Under the pieces are notes generated by a model, which worked only from the letters and a program-made list of their open reading frames with translations, was not told the origin of the DNA and did not search any database. 64,000 nt of DNA, taken from the NCBI GenBank assembly GCA_032191485.1, contig JAVDOI010000016.1, positions 9,081,259 to 9,145,258 on the forward strand, written 5' to 3'. Positions 13,119-27,483 of the stretch are shown here, one piece after another; the stretch's first letter is position 1; every line of letters starts with the position of its first letter. Position numbers and translations under genes: made by a program. Origin of the DNA: Leptoclinus maculatus. Its lineage: Eukaryota > Chordata > Actinopteri > Perciformes > Stichaeidae.

Positions 13119-16100
13119 TTAGTCTGCAGGTCTCCTGGGGCTGGTGGGGGTTGTAGGGACCTTGGAGACCTTGACCACAAAAACCATTGTGTCTTTGGCC
13201 TTGTTGCTGAACGCTCTGCGAATTACATCCACCGCGTGCTGATGAGTCACTCCCTGCAGACTCTCGCCGTCCACAGACAACACCTCATGCCCTGCCTGCA
13301 AATGCAAACACAGGACAAACAGCTTAACATGCAAAAACTCTTTCTAAACAAAGAATAGGATTGATTATTATTCATATGTCATGATTACGTGTATCTGTGT
13401 ATGTTTTCCTTCCCATCTGTATCTTTTTTTTCTAAAACAGTCTGTCCCTTATACACAGTTCCCATAAATCTGCACTGATTGTGTCCCTTGGCGGGAACCT
13501 GATTTATGCCAGAGAGAATTGGGGCTCTCCCGTTAGTTTAATATATTCACACTGAAGGCCGTCACTAGTGCACATATAAAGTTTCCCCTTCAGCACAAGG
13601 TTGTTGAAAAAAGAACATACACTGAGACAACCACACACACACACAGCTGGGACCGCTTTCTCGTTGTTTCCTGCAGGATGCGAGCAGAGAGTGGCAGAAC
13701 TTTGGAGGCCTGAGGAGAGGAACTTCCTCTGATGTCATCAGCATTTGACGAGGATGCACCTGCCTCGTGTGCTCAACCTCAGTGAAGGTTAGCAACACAT
13801 AACACAAACACACAAGGCCATTGTTGTATTTCCACCAATCACGTCTTTTCCCTTTCCCTTTTCCTTTCCAGTGATTAGACACAAAGAGATTTGTTTTCCC
13901 TTTATTCTGCACTATTGCATTTGATCTATTATAGGTCAAACATATTTGTATAGGAGGCGTTTAGACTTGTGCTGCCCTGTGTTTGCCCAGACAGGTTTTC
14001 TTACAGCTCATCACACAGTCTGGTGTTCACCAAAAACCTTATAGCCTTCCGTGAGGACAGTATCAAAAGATTTAGCTCCATTTAACCAAAGAGGAGATTA
14101 AAAGTGCTTTTTTTTTCATTTTTGAAAAGTAATTTATTTGAATTAAATAGATCTCAACCTAATCTGCCCCATCCTCTTTACAGCCATTTATGGAGTGCAT
14201 TTATGAGGTTCCTCTTTTCTAGCCAATGGACGTCACGATCCAAAAATAACACGGCCTGTAAAAATTACTACAGCTTGCATGAAAAGATCAGTGAATAAAA
14301 TTCAATTACAATATTGATAAAAATGATCGTGTAATGTTTTCAGTTGATTTAATGGTGTTAAACTAAAGTTTAACTTCGTACCTTTCGAACTAAATATCGT
14401 TGTAATTATTAAAGTTAGCTTTGCCTTAACCAGAGTCGTTAAAAGGACGCTAACGCCGGTGAATTAGCCGTGCGCTGCTATTGGCCTAATCCGTCCAAAC
14501 TTCTATCCATGTTGTAAACACTGGGTGCTGCTGGTTTTTCGGGGATATTCGCTTGTTACAGGTTCGCCAAAATTACCATTAATGCTGTCAACACATCCGG
14601 GAACGTAGTTCTGTCCTTCACAATAAGATATCACGCTTCAACAACTCCACCATCGCCCGAGAGTCGCCGAGTGTTCTTTCTGCTTTCTCCCATCAAAGTC
14701 ACTTTCCTATAGCATTTAGACATGTAAACGTCCATATATATTCATGAAATTTGACACGTAGATTCTTTGATATGTATGAATTAATATTATGTACACTTGG
14801 ATGGCGATCGCCGAAGAAAGTGCGTCACGACGGAATCGTTCGAGATAGGCCAATAGCGGCTAGCGCCGTCCGAGGCAGGCCATCGTTACGTTACGTTGAT
14901 TTGACTATGCATTGTCCGTTAATGACCAGCGTCCCGTCATGCACGGATTCATGTATCTGCACCGTAGCTGTTCAACTGTAGAAGGCCCAGGCATAAAATG
15001 CACGGCCCGCCACTGCATATGACACACAAGTATGTACCTTTAGTGAGGTGCGTGAGGACCTTTTGCTGATTGTGACTGTTAATCCCTGATAAATTAAGCC
15101 TCAATCAGTTAAAAAAAATTTCAATTTGAGGAGCACAGCAAGAGGACTGGTTATACTGGAACAGAGAGGCCGAGACGACTGGTTATATTATGCTTTGAGA
15201 AGATAAACCCGGAGCATATCGCATACAAGTTTTTGAGTTTTGTCTCTTTTCAGGTTAATTCTTGTGAGGCCACACTGAGAAAGGCAATTGTATATTCATA
15301 TAATTGATTATCAGTTGTATGCACAGACTGCAGAGTGGTTGGTTTGGACAGAAGGGGTCTTGCCGTATTACTCTGAAATTTGGTTCAGTCGTTGATGGTT
15401 CCTAGAGGGTGAAATGCTTCAACAATTATTGGATAGATTGCCATGAATTTCCATATTGACATTCATGTTGCCCTCAGGATGAATTGTGATAACGTTGGTG
15501 ATGATACTGATGATAACGCTCAGCTCAAAGTACCTGTGTGTCTAAGTACAGCCCCACAGACCTGTTAGCGTGGCTGTAGACTCTTAGTCTTGTTACAATC
15601 TGTCTCTCTGTGTCATATTAAGGTTTTTACACATCCCAATATCCTGCTTTATTTTCCATCTCTGCCATTCCTTCCACTTTGTTGCTCTTACTGATTTCAT
15701 GCTTTCTCTGAGTTGATTACATCTTCTCTTTTTTATATTCTCCTTGCTTCTTCCAAGATTGGGTGCTTACCATGTGTCTTTGTATTGTGTGACTGCAGGC
15801 ACTGAAGAGGGAAGTTCTTTGAATTTGAAAGTCTGAGAAGATACTGGATCTCCCCTATATGTTTGACACTCTAATCAGGTATTAGACCTGGGTATTGGTA
15901 ACTAGCTGTTAGGAAACACACTTATTTTCAAGTATCTTAATGCACGTGTTGTTTGTCTCTAGTCCAAAATTAGCCTGTGGTTAACTGTAGTGAATGAGTG
16001 TGTGTGTATCAGGTGTGTTTAAGTGAACCAGGCCAAGATCACGGATGACTGTTAAGTTACTGTGCAGGCAGTATATTACCAATACATTAGCAGACCAGCA

Positions 16101-18194
16101 CCTGCGTGTACCTCATCAATAATGGAGGCAATTGGCTACTTGAGATGCCTCTCCACTATTTTCGTCTCCATTCCTCATTGCACACCTTCAACCTCTCCGT
16201 CATAGACATGCGTACTTATAGCAACAACAACTCAACCACAGGACAGAGGTCTGACAGGTTCTTACAATACATAACAACCAAGATGGACATTAATGTCCTG
16301 TTAAGAGGGAATGTTTAATACTTATGGTGAACAGAGGCATTATTATGCATTATTATGTTCAATGAGTTTATCACCATTTTCATTTTTTAAATCCTTTGTC
16401 ATTAAACTGACACCCATTTGTGTAATATATTGAGGTGTGTCTTCCTGTCTCTGCCATATTTAACTCACCTTGAGAGCCTCATTCGTAGATGCAGCTCCTC
16501 CTGGGAAGACTTTCTCAATCTTTATCATGGGCTGCACTCTAGACTCCATACCTCCAGAGATACTAATACCTGTAAACACACAGAGAAATACTACATTCAT
16601 AAACTGAGGGATTGCTTGACAGTATTATATTCAAACTAGTCTAATAGTGTGTGTGTATATATACTGTATACTCTCTTTGGTCATTTTTAGTTACCATTAG
16701 AGCATTAACTCTTCCCTTCAGTTTAGTGATACCCTGACCTCTACTGGTGAGGTAATGGATATGGGAGGGTGTAAACATTATAATGGACAGTTTACAATAT
16801 TCATTTAGCTGTTTTTACTGTATGTACTTGCAAGCATATTGAACACACTGAAATCAATCGATTAAACTTGAATCAAAGTGGAAAATACACATGTTTCTGT
16901 ATTGAACTCACCCAGGGACTGCTTGGCCTTAGAGATGGTCAAAGTGTTGATTTCATACTCCTCAGATGGCAGAGTTACTCTTCTTTTCCCACCATTTTGT
17001 GAATGTCCATTTAGCTGCTGACTGCTCTCTCTGCCTGTGGATGGACTCTTGTCTCTCGGGGCCTCAAACACATCATCCAGAGGGGTTCTCCCTCGCCGCT
17101 GTGAAGGCACATGTACGCTGACCTCTGTGTAGCCCTCCTGCCTGCTCCGTCTGCCATCTATGCTGTCAGGACTCAACTCCCTCAGCGCTCTCCCATGCCC
17201 GTTCCTCACAGGCGACCTCCCTCGTTCAGGAGCTGCATCTCCTCGGTCGGACACTGACAACAAGGAGACCTCGTCATAGTGCGACGCCCCGTTCTCTCTT
17301 CTGTTTGAGGAGTGATGGGTTTGGAGCCCACGTTGAGAGCTGTGAGGTGATTCTCTGAGGAGGAAGCTGTGGGGGGGTAAGGGGCTCAGGGAGCGGGAGC
17401 GCACATTGGAAGAGACATAGTTGTCCACAGGTACATCCAGCAGAGGGGTGAAGGCACGAGATGGAGGCAGATGGCCTGACTGTTGGCTGGACAAACGTAG
17501 TCTCTCCAACTCCTCAATCAGCTGACACTCCCGCAGTTTGTCCTGGACCGGCTGGAGGTGGAACCCACCCCTGTAGTCTGGACAAACGTTACATCTGTAA
17601 TTCAGCTTTAACCCTTCAAAAGTTTATTTTTAAACTTCTGTTGAACTTCTGCATATAAACACAGTGATTAGTTAAAAGATTACTCCACAGATTTAGCATT
17701 GCACTCACAATGGACAGTTAAAAAAATTATCAAAAGTGCACAACCAGAGATATTGCCTTTTTTATTCTTCGCATTCTTCCCTACTTTTCAAAACCTGGTG
17801 CCTACATTACCCACAATGCAACCGGTTGGATCTAGAAAAGCACTCACTAAATGCTCTTTGAAATGTCACGGTCAATTTATATTTATTATTTCTTTGCAAA
17901 ACAAATCCTTTGTGAGGCAGAGCACCAAACTTAAATAATAACGTTGACCCTATGACCCCTAACCTGTGATTTTGGAAAGTGAGACGGCTGCAGTCAGTCT
18001 AAAGTAAGACTGTATTGATTGTGTCTCAATGACTCTTGAATGAAGAAAAGGATAAAAGCATCTCTGTATTGTTGAAGTGTCACAATGGCCAACCAGGCTC
18101 GTCTCAGTCCTTTCTGTTGGCCACAGAGATGTAACACAAGCCTCTGCTTCAGCGCAGCCACAGGAAACCTGAGATATTTTGTGCATGGCAATGG

Positions 18195-18252
<58 letters not shown>

Positions 18253-21200
18253 TGTTTCAGTTTGACACTACAGATATGAGGTGAGTCAGGATAGAAGTGA
18301 AGTGAGGGAGGAAAAATAAGAGCGGGAGGGGACGGAGACAAAAGGTGAGAGGTGTAAGCCCCTAGTGTATCTCGTGTTACTCTAGGATTAGAGGACATCA
18401 AGCGGACGGAGAGGGTGTCAGAAGAAGAAGGTGAGGTCTCGAAAGAGAAAGGGTGAGAGGAAGGAAGAGATACAGCGAGTGTACCTGGGATTGGGGTGAT
18501 GAGGTGACGTCGAGGGGTTCCACGGCGAGGGGAGCGCAGAGCTGGAGAACGAACTAAGAAGAAATAAACTAGATATATCACTGGTTTTCCATCAATCCCT
18601 TTTCTATGCATAACCCGAGCTGCGTTTTCTAATTTATATATTTCTTTTGTATCTTTCATGCACACAAGAAATTGGAACGTGAATTACGTTGAGCTCTATG
18701 AATAAAAATAATCTGAAAAGTGACGTTAAGTACATTCCTCTGCTTACCAGAGCGACTTTTGAGGATGTCGTACGCCTCCAGCTCAAAGGGCATGACCATG
18801 CTGTCAAACTGACCCAGCTCAGTAGTAGGTATCAGCATCCTGCAGAAGATATTGATCAGCATCAGTTACATGCATATCCAAACACACAGTACAGATACAA
18901 AACAGAATTATACTGTACATATACTCTATGTATCTCACCTTATTTCTCTGAGAAGTAGCAGTTTCTCTGGCCTGTCCAAGATTGCCAAAATGGGGCGCAC
19001 TAAATCCTCAATCACAATGTCGGACAAAAACTGAGGGAAAGGTTAGATTGGTACACAAATTAGAGGAGAAGAATCAGAAGAACCAACTAGTGTGGTTGGG
19101 TATATAGAAGGATTTTCTTTAGGATATTTTCTGACTTTTAAATGGGTTAAAATTCAGTTTACTTGTCACAAGGAGTAATACTCAGCATGTGAAAACAGCC
19201 GTATAATTTCCTCTCTGGTTCTGGAGTGAGTTTTCCAAAGCTTGGAAAAAACAACCCTGATGATGTCATAGAGATGTCATCAGAATTGTCTCGGGACAGA
19301 AAGTGTGCGTTGCAAACTGAAGCTGTTAAGTTTGAAAGAAGAGAGCATTTAGGAGGAAGAGTGTCAGTTCATTGTGAGTCCCCCAACTTTACCGAAGTGT
19401 AATACTAAATTCCCTTTAACTTAAGGTGTAAAAACCATCAACTGTACATTTTTATGATCAATATGATATGTTGCATGATGTTACTGATTTGTTGCATGTA
19501 CATTAAATATTAGCTTTTCCAAGAACACCACTGCACTGCGCTGTTTTCAGTCGTTGGTGTTTAATTATTGTAACAGGTGAGTCATCCTGTGCTAAATAGA
19601 CTCAATATCTTCTGTAAGGAGCTGATCCCCTGAAGTTGGCCGCTGAATGTGAGATGGAGCCAAATGAGACAAGGGGATCAAATGATGGCTGATATTTGAT
19701 CCTAATCATAAACGACAGGCCAAATTCGTCTTTCTTCACAGCCGCTGCCAGACACATCTATCACTAAAGGACACTCTGCAACACGGGAAACAATACTGCA
19801 CACTTAAGTCTGAAAATAGTTTGACAAACTAACAGAGGAGAGTGCCACTGAGGTGTTAGTAATTTCAGATCGGAGAACTCACCCGCCGACAGTGTCTCAT
19901 CACAGCTGCCACCTCATCCTGGCTGAGCAGTTTCTTTGCCATGTCCTCCACGTGCTGCAGGGTCTCTGGTCGGGGCAGCGGGCTGCTGTCTTTAAGCCCA
20001 GCACGGGATTCCCTCGGGGAGGTCAAGAGCTGGAAGGAACGACCCCGCTCCTTATCTGAGGAATTAAAGGGAAAATGGAAATAAACAAGATCTGCAGATG
20101 GCATGCGATTTCACACAAACCCAGGGATGTCCATGCAAAATGTCCCAGTGAGGATGTTGCAAAGCAAAATTAATTCACATCTAGATCTGATGTTTGTCGG
20201 TTCCCGTCCCATATCACTACTGACGTTAACTTATGAACTTCCAGAAATGAGCGAACAGCTGCAATGGACTTGAACACCGCAAATGGCAGAAATATGATCC
20301 GAAACAGGCCACAGGCCATCTTGCCTGGTTACAGACCTCTGAATTGCTGCCCATATCTCTAATTTGTTCATGTGATTCAAATATAATAACTGAAGTGAAA
20401 CAAAATGGCAATTCAGTCAAAACCGTAGGCTATATTTTGCTTGGTTGAATGCAGAATATGTGCCTGGAAAGAAAGAAACAGCCTGTGACTGTGCTCTCAC
20501 CTTTGTTGGCATGGTGAGATGGGGACTTGGAGCGGCTTTTCTCTTTACGGTCTTTTTTGAAGAACAGGTTGACAAAGGTTTTAGATCGCTGCAGGCTGGT
20601 TTTACCCTCTCCAGAGCTCTTCTCCTTCTGTTGTCTCTGCTTTTTTTGTCTGTCCTCTATAGGTGGAAAAAATAAGACAAAATAGCATTTAAGTCCCTCT
20701 AAATCCTAAAGATATATTTTCCCAAACAAATGCTGTGAAACATGATGAATTTAAATGATTTTAACATCTGCACAATTATGTAAATTAATGCAAACAAGTA
20801 ATTTAACTAAACCACTAATTCATACGAAACTCTTCCATAAATGGTGTTGAACCATAGCCAGAATAGGACATTCTGCATCTCTGTGTTTGGTGTTGAAAAC
20901 ATAATTCATTCGTAATTCATTCATTTAATTTCATTTATTTGCACTGCTCCATGCTTAAATGTTGGCTGATAAACTCTCTCTGCTATGAGTACAGACGGTT
21001 CATTTCTCTTCCAGTCAGCTCCTCTGTTCACTGCAGTAAATCTGCCACTGTGTAAAGTAACACAGTAATACTGATGAATTGCAGCCACGCTAACCTGAAC
21101 ACACCCCTATCTTTTGAAGGCACTACAGCGAAGTGCTCCTGCTTACATAACAAATGGCGAATCGGCCCTGAGCTTCACCCCAAGCACCCGTCGGCTCCTG

Positions 21201-24200
21201 GAGCTATGAATGAGCTGGATGAATTGAAAAGGAAAGGCTAATAACTCAACGGCCCCTCCAAGGCTTGGATGAGATATTCTCCATATGCTTGTTCTTATTC
21301 ATTTCTCACAGAGGTATAACAACTGAGAGTAAAGGACGGTGATTAATCAGGAGACCTGCGTTGAACTTTGTGCTCTTGAGTGATAGAGTGATGAGGGATC
21401 ATTAAACTGATTGATAGCATGCAGAAAGATCTGTAAGGATTTGGGAATGGATCTCATTACACGGTGAATGCAGGTACTGCCACAAAAATCTGCTAGAGAA
21501 CTGAACTTGATTGTGGCTGCAATACTCACCATGCCGTGTTTCTGGAAATCAATGATACTACCTCTATAATCAACAACCACAATACAGAGTACAACCTGAC
21601 TGATAGCTGAAGTTGCCTCCCTCAAACATGTTTTGCACCGTTTTTTTCTGAAAATTCTTGTTTCTTTGCAAGAATTCCCTTGAACCTGCAGGTCTCACCT
21701 GACACAGTGATGTGGCTCTGGGAACGTCTGATTGGCTTCCGTGGTCTGCTCAGGGCCATCAGCGCTGCCGTCTTAGGTGAGTGTTTCACTACTTCTTGGT
21801 CCTTAGGTGACAGCGTCCTCGTATGTCCCTGCCCTCCTTCTCCAGGTCCTCCCATCTCCCTCGGGCCTTCCCCTTTCCCTCGTATGACTGTGTCCTTCAG
21901 CAGCAATGTGGCACCTACAGTCCGGCTAGTTTCTGTGGCGACCAGTCTGTCTGGGTACGACCCATTAGTTGTGGGGTGGTCTGGTTGGTTTGGAGGGTGG
22001 GGGTCGGTCTGCATGGCGGTGTCAGCAGTTCGCTCTGCGCTGCTTTGACGTCGGGAGTGGTCCTCCGTGGAGATGGCGACGTCTACCATCTCGGAGCCAA
22101 AGACATGAGGGAAAAGAACCTGGGAGAGACCACTGAGGGAGCTGAGAGGGGTGCTGGAGGACAACGAGGAGGCAGAGGAGTTGGAGTCTGAACCCTGGAA
22201 GGATGGTGCAAGGCCCCCATTGGCCACTGTAGAAAACAATCCATAATTAAAATGAGCAATGGTGATTAGTGTGTGTTTGAAAATATTATTGTGTAAGTGC
22301 AATATGAAAAAAACTGTCCAATTGTTATATCTGAGCACAACAAACACACCCAGACAGACACAAGCTGCAGGGTTACATAGTGAGTAAGATTTGCAAAGCT
22401 TAATTTCGTCATTTTACACAATCTGCTTTGTTTGGATCAAAGTCTGTCTGCTCTCATGTCCCGTTAATCCTCTGAACTCGAACATGAACCCGGAGTTATT
22501 CTATTTCTTCCTTTTTTTAATGAAACTCCAAAATGACTCTGCATCTTGACCCAGATGTCAGGTCGTGCTCTGTTCCAGACGACTGAGTACACTGAATTAA
22601 TCCCTGTCTGTGTTCACAAATATCAAACTGAAAAACAAGGAATTTGACTCCTATGAATATGTATAAGCAGGATACATGTGGCCCCTGTTCAACTTTTCTA
22701 AATAAGATTTCCAAGTAGAATCAAAGTGACTTTGCAAACGGAAATGATGATTAAAAACTCCAAATCACAAGGTCACATCTTCATTATTTTGTTCTATAAT
22801 ACTTAGTTTAATGTAGGTCATTCTTTTCATACTACTGTTCAAGTCATCATCTCTATAAAAACTCATCTTAAACTAACTCTCTCTTGTAAAATCATATTTA
22901 TAGTCAACATACAATTGTCGAGCCAGCCATATTCTGCCACCATCTCCTTGTATGCAGGGTATCTGCCAGCTTCCTGTTGAAGTGCAGAAACAGGAAATGT
23001 TCATCATAACACAAACCGTTATGATAAAACTACAAATTGTTAGATAATTGACCCGTTACGCTTGGAATCCGTTACCCGTGGAACCCGTTACGCGCGGAAT
23101 CCGTGACGCTTGGAACCCGTTACGCGCGGAATCCGTTACCCGTGGAACCCGTTACGCACGGAATCCGTTACGCGCGGAATCCGTTACGCGTGGAATCCGT
23201 TACGCGTGGAACCCGTTACGCGCGGAATCCGTTACGCGTGGAACCCGTTACGCGTGGAATCCGTTACGCACGGAATCCGTTACGCGCGGAATCCGTTACG
23301 CGTGGTATCCGTTACGCGTGGAACCCGTTACGCGCGGAATCCGTTACGCGTGGAACCCGTTACGCGCGGAATCCGTTACCCGTGGAACCCGTTACGCACG
23401 GAATCCGTTACGCGCGGAATCCGTTACGCGTGGAACCCGTTACGCGTGGAATCCGTTACGCATGGAACCCGTTGCGCGCGGAATCCGTTACGCGCGGAAC
23501 CCGTTACGCACGGAATCCGTTACGCGCGGAATCCGTTACGCGCGGAACCCGTTACGCACGGAATCCGTTACGCGAGGAACCTGTTACGCACGGAATCGGT
23601 TACGCGTGGTATCCGTTACGCGTGGAACCCGTTACGCGTGGAATCCGTTACGCGTGGAATCCGTTACGCGTGGAACCCGTTACGCGTGGAACCCGTTACG
23701 CGCGGAATCCGTTACGCGTGGAACCCGTTACGCGCGAAATCCGTTACCCGTGGAACCCGTTACGCGCGGAATCCGTTACGCGTGGAATCTGTTACGCGCG
23801 GAACCCGTTACGCACGGAATCCGTTACGCGCGGAATCCGTTACGCGCGGAACCCGTTACGCACGGAATCCGTTACGCGAGGAACCCGTTACGCACGGAAT
23901 CCGTTACGCGTGGTATCCGTTACGCGTGGAACCCGTTACGCGCGGAATCCGTTACCCGTGGAACCCGTTACGCACGGAATCCGTTACGCGCGGAATCCGT
24001 TACCCGTGGAACCCGTTACGCACGGAATCCGTTACGCGCGGAATCCGTTACGCGTGGAACCCGTTACGCGCGGAATCCGTTACGCGTGGAATCCGTTACG
24101 CGTGGAACCCGTTACGCGCGGAATCCGTTACGCGTGGAATCCGTTACGCGTGGAACCCGTTACGCGCGGAATCCGTTACGCGTGGAACCCGTTACGCGCA

Positions 24201-26619
24201 GAATCCGTTACGCGTGGAACCCGTTACGCACGGAATCCGTTACGCGCGGAATCCGTTACGCGTGGTATCCGTTACGCGTGGAACCCGTTACGCGCGGAAT
24301 CCGTTACCCGTGGAACCCGTGGAACCCGTTACGCACGGAATCCGTTACGCGCTGAATCCGTTACGCGTGGAATCCGCTACGCGTTGAACCCGTTACGCGT
24401 GGAATCCGTTACGCGCGGAATCCGTTACGCGTGGAATCCGTTACGCGCGGAATCCGTTACGCTCCTTCCTCTAAACCCCTGGTTTAGAGGAAGGAGCCGT
24501 TTTGCATTAAGAATTGTTTTCCAATAGCCTGTCAAGTCTGATTTAAGGGATTGTCTCACCAACACAGCGTAAGGTCAAAGAGAAGACCTGCAGATGTATC
24601 AAGGTTACATCTACAATTGTCCACTACAGCCTTGGATGCCCAGTTTAGTATCTAAACTAACCTTACACATTATGTAACTCTGTCACCACACAAATGGGTC
24701 TAATATAGGACAGAGGGAAGACATCAATTTCAGCTTTCTGTTGATTATAACCTGATCCCTGACTGCCTTTGAATAATGAACGTCGTGCCTGGCTGTTTTT
24801 CACACGTGGAACCTGAGATCAGAGGAGTAAAATGAGCACACAGCAATGTCAGCGAGCTAAGGGAGCACTCAGACACACTGCACAATACACATGTGCCCAT
24901 TCATACACACAAAAACACGCACAATTCCTTTATCTAAAAATGACACAGGTTAAGTGGCGTGGCTTTGAACACATGCGTACACAGACATGCGTAAAGAACT
25001 CGAGGGCTGTAAGCCAGCTGCCTGCTCTGCTGTTCAGCCTCAGTCTGTCCCCTCCTGAGAAGAGCTGGTGTTGTTTAACACGCTGTAACGTTTATTATGT
25101 CACAGCACTTTAAAGCACCCAATCAATTGTTATGTTTCAACCGGAGCAAATGATTAACACTGCAAAACAACACTGAACCACAGATGTATAAAGGACCAAG
25201 TGGGACACAGTTCTGAAATCAGACGAAAACCTGCATTAACTGTTCTTTTGGACACCTGAGGGGAACAAGCTGTAAACACAACATTTATATATTATCACCT
25301 TGTTGATGTGGTTAATGTTTTTGATGATCCAGCAGACAACAGAAACATCAGCACTCATTTGGAGTTGTGTTTTTATCAACCAGATGAATGTAAGCCCAAC
25401 ACTCACTCTCCTTTTAGCTCTGTTTTCTTCTCCACTGACTTCTATTTCGCTCTTTAGTTGCTTAATAGTCGACGATATTCACCAGCTAGTCGCTAACAGT
25501 GTCTGTCTGCTGTTGTTGGTGAGCATGTATTATACATTGGGTTTTTAGAGTTTATTAGCTTATAAAAAGGGATGATTAGAGCAGTGAGAGTTAACCAAAA
25601 CCAAAAGTTGCAGGTCAGACTAAAACAATGAGCTTAGAGAGGCTACAATGTGCCATAGAGCTGAGGGGGACCGCAAAGTTGGGTGATAATTCACTGTCAT
25701 TAAGTTATCATTTGATTCATTATTAATATAAAAACTATTGATTTGTAGACTTTTAAATTTCCTCTCAAGTTTATCTATAAAATGTCTCTCACCCTGATGG
25801 TCAACATGACATGAGTGTGGCTCTTCAGGACCTCGACTGCATTGCTATGGGTGATTTCATCAAAGCTGATCCCGTTGGCTGCGAGGATTTGATCGCCCAT
25901 CTTGATGCCATGCTGCTCTGCAAGCCCGCCCGGGTCCAGCCTGAAGAGAAAGGGCATTAAGGCATTTAGACACAAACAGATATAGACGTCTAGACGTCTA
26001 TTAAATGTAACTGTTGACACTTACAGTATTAGGTTATACTTGACTTATTATATCAATCAACACTTTTACGTCATTTTCTACTCTACTAAGTATTTAGAAT
26101 ATGTTATATATACTAAATGTATGTGTTTTGTTCACACTACAAACTCATCAAAGCAGCTTCTTAATAACTTTTGTTGTAATGGTGATTCTAATTGATTCCT
26201 GATTGCTTTGATTCAATAAAACAAGAACAAACAAACAAAGCAAAGCAAATGAGATTATCTGATTTTTAATTCCTGTGGGAAAATTGTGTTCTTATCTGCC
26301 ACCCTTTTCTCCTTTTTGCTCAAGGACACTGCATGCACCCACTGCAAACACTGCAATCATTTTGTTTTTCTGATACCGATGGCCTCTTCAGCAGTAAAAC
26401 AAGCATTCGCTGAACTGGTTTCAAACCACACTTGGTTCATACTTAGAAACATAAATTCCCAGTCCGAACTCTTTGCCTCCTCTGATGTTGAAGCCCAAAC
26501 AGTAGTCATCTGAGGTGGTGAAGAGATGGACGATCCTGCGGAGAGCGCTGTCTGAACTGGCCTCTGACGGTGTTCGACCGCTCTCCTCCACCACCATCCG
26601 CCGGTGAATCAGATCCACC

Positions 26620-26664
<45 letters not shown>

Positions 26665-27411
26665 GACACATGCAAAAGATGACACAAATGCATGCCTGAA
26701 AACATTCAGATACACTGCTTTCTCTTCCTCTGCTGCAGTCAGGCCTGTCAGTATCGGTTAATCAAATAGCCATAAAGGTCATAGAGGTAATCCATCCACT
26801 GCTGCCACATGAAACCAAGATACAGTATATCCCACAAGAAAGATAACCAGTGTGAGCTACAGTCAAGCGACAAGACTTCACAAAACAAGGGCCATGCAAA
26901 GGTCAGTGGTGGTAACAACAAGGTTGTAGTCTGTACTTTGCATAACAATAGAGCAAAGTACAGTGATAATATTCAGTTACAGTTTGGTAAAGTTGTTGAA
27001 TTAACTATGAAGTGTAAATGTTTAATTGTAGATTCAATGTAAGATATCATTTTTGGCAGCCTTATTCAACATTGACACAACTGAGCAGCACCTCTCAGCT
27101 GTTTTGGCCTCACCATGTGGTCTTCTCCTTGGAGTAGCGGATGCCGGGGATCTTGCCCACCCGTCTCAGCACCATCCGCAGCCTGTTGTTGCCCGTCAGG
27201 ACCTTCACAGCGCTGCTCATGGTGATGCTCTCCAGGCTGACCCCGTTCACCTCCACCAGCTTATCGCCCACAGTCAGCCCGGCGAGCGCTGCAGACACAG
27301 GTGGAGCTCAGCATGATGCACAAGAGTAAATGTGACATGGAAACAGAAGACCACATGCCCAGATGTACGCTCACTGAAAGATAAGCTTGCCGTCACTTTG
27401 AGAAACATATT

Positions 27412-27483
<72 letters not shown>

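Noticed and set aside
21680..22191. Plus-strand frames of 122 codons across 21.7-22.2 kb
   Set aside because: They are antisense shadows of the large pdzd7 exon at 21699-22226.
23052..24460. CRISPR-like array
   Set aside because: There are no unique spacers. Units are head to tail with no gap, and the context is a vertebrate intron.
24461..24497. Helitron 3' end
   Set aside because: Helitron ends need a short hairpin followed at once by CTRR. Here the sequence after the arm is CGTTTT and no matching 5' end is seen.
23048..24527. Three overlapping open frames of 425-474 codons on the plus strand
   Set aside because: They are products of a 16-bp tandem unit with no stop triplet in any phase. 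The protein repeats every 16 residues (48 nt) and has no family. It lies inside a pdzd7 intron on the opposite strand.
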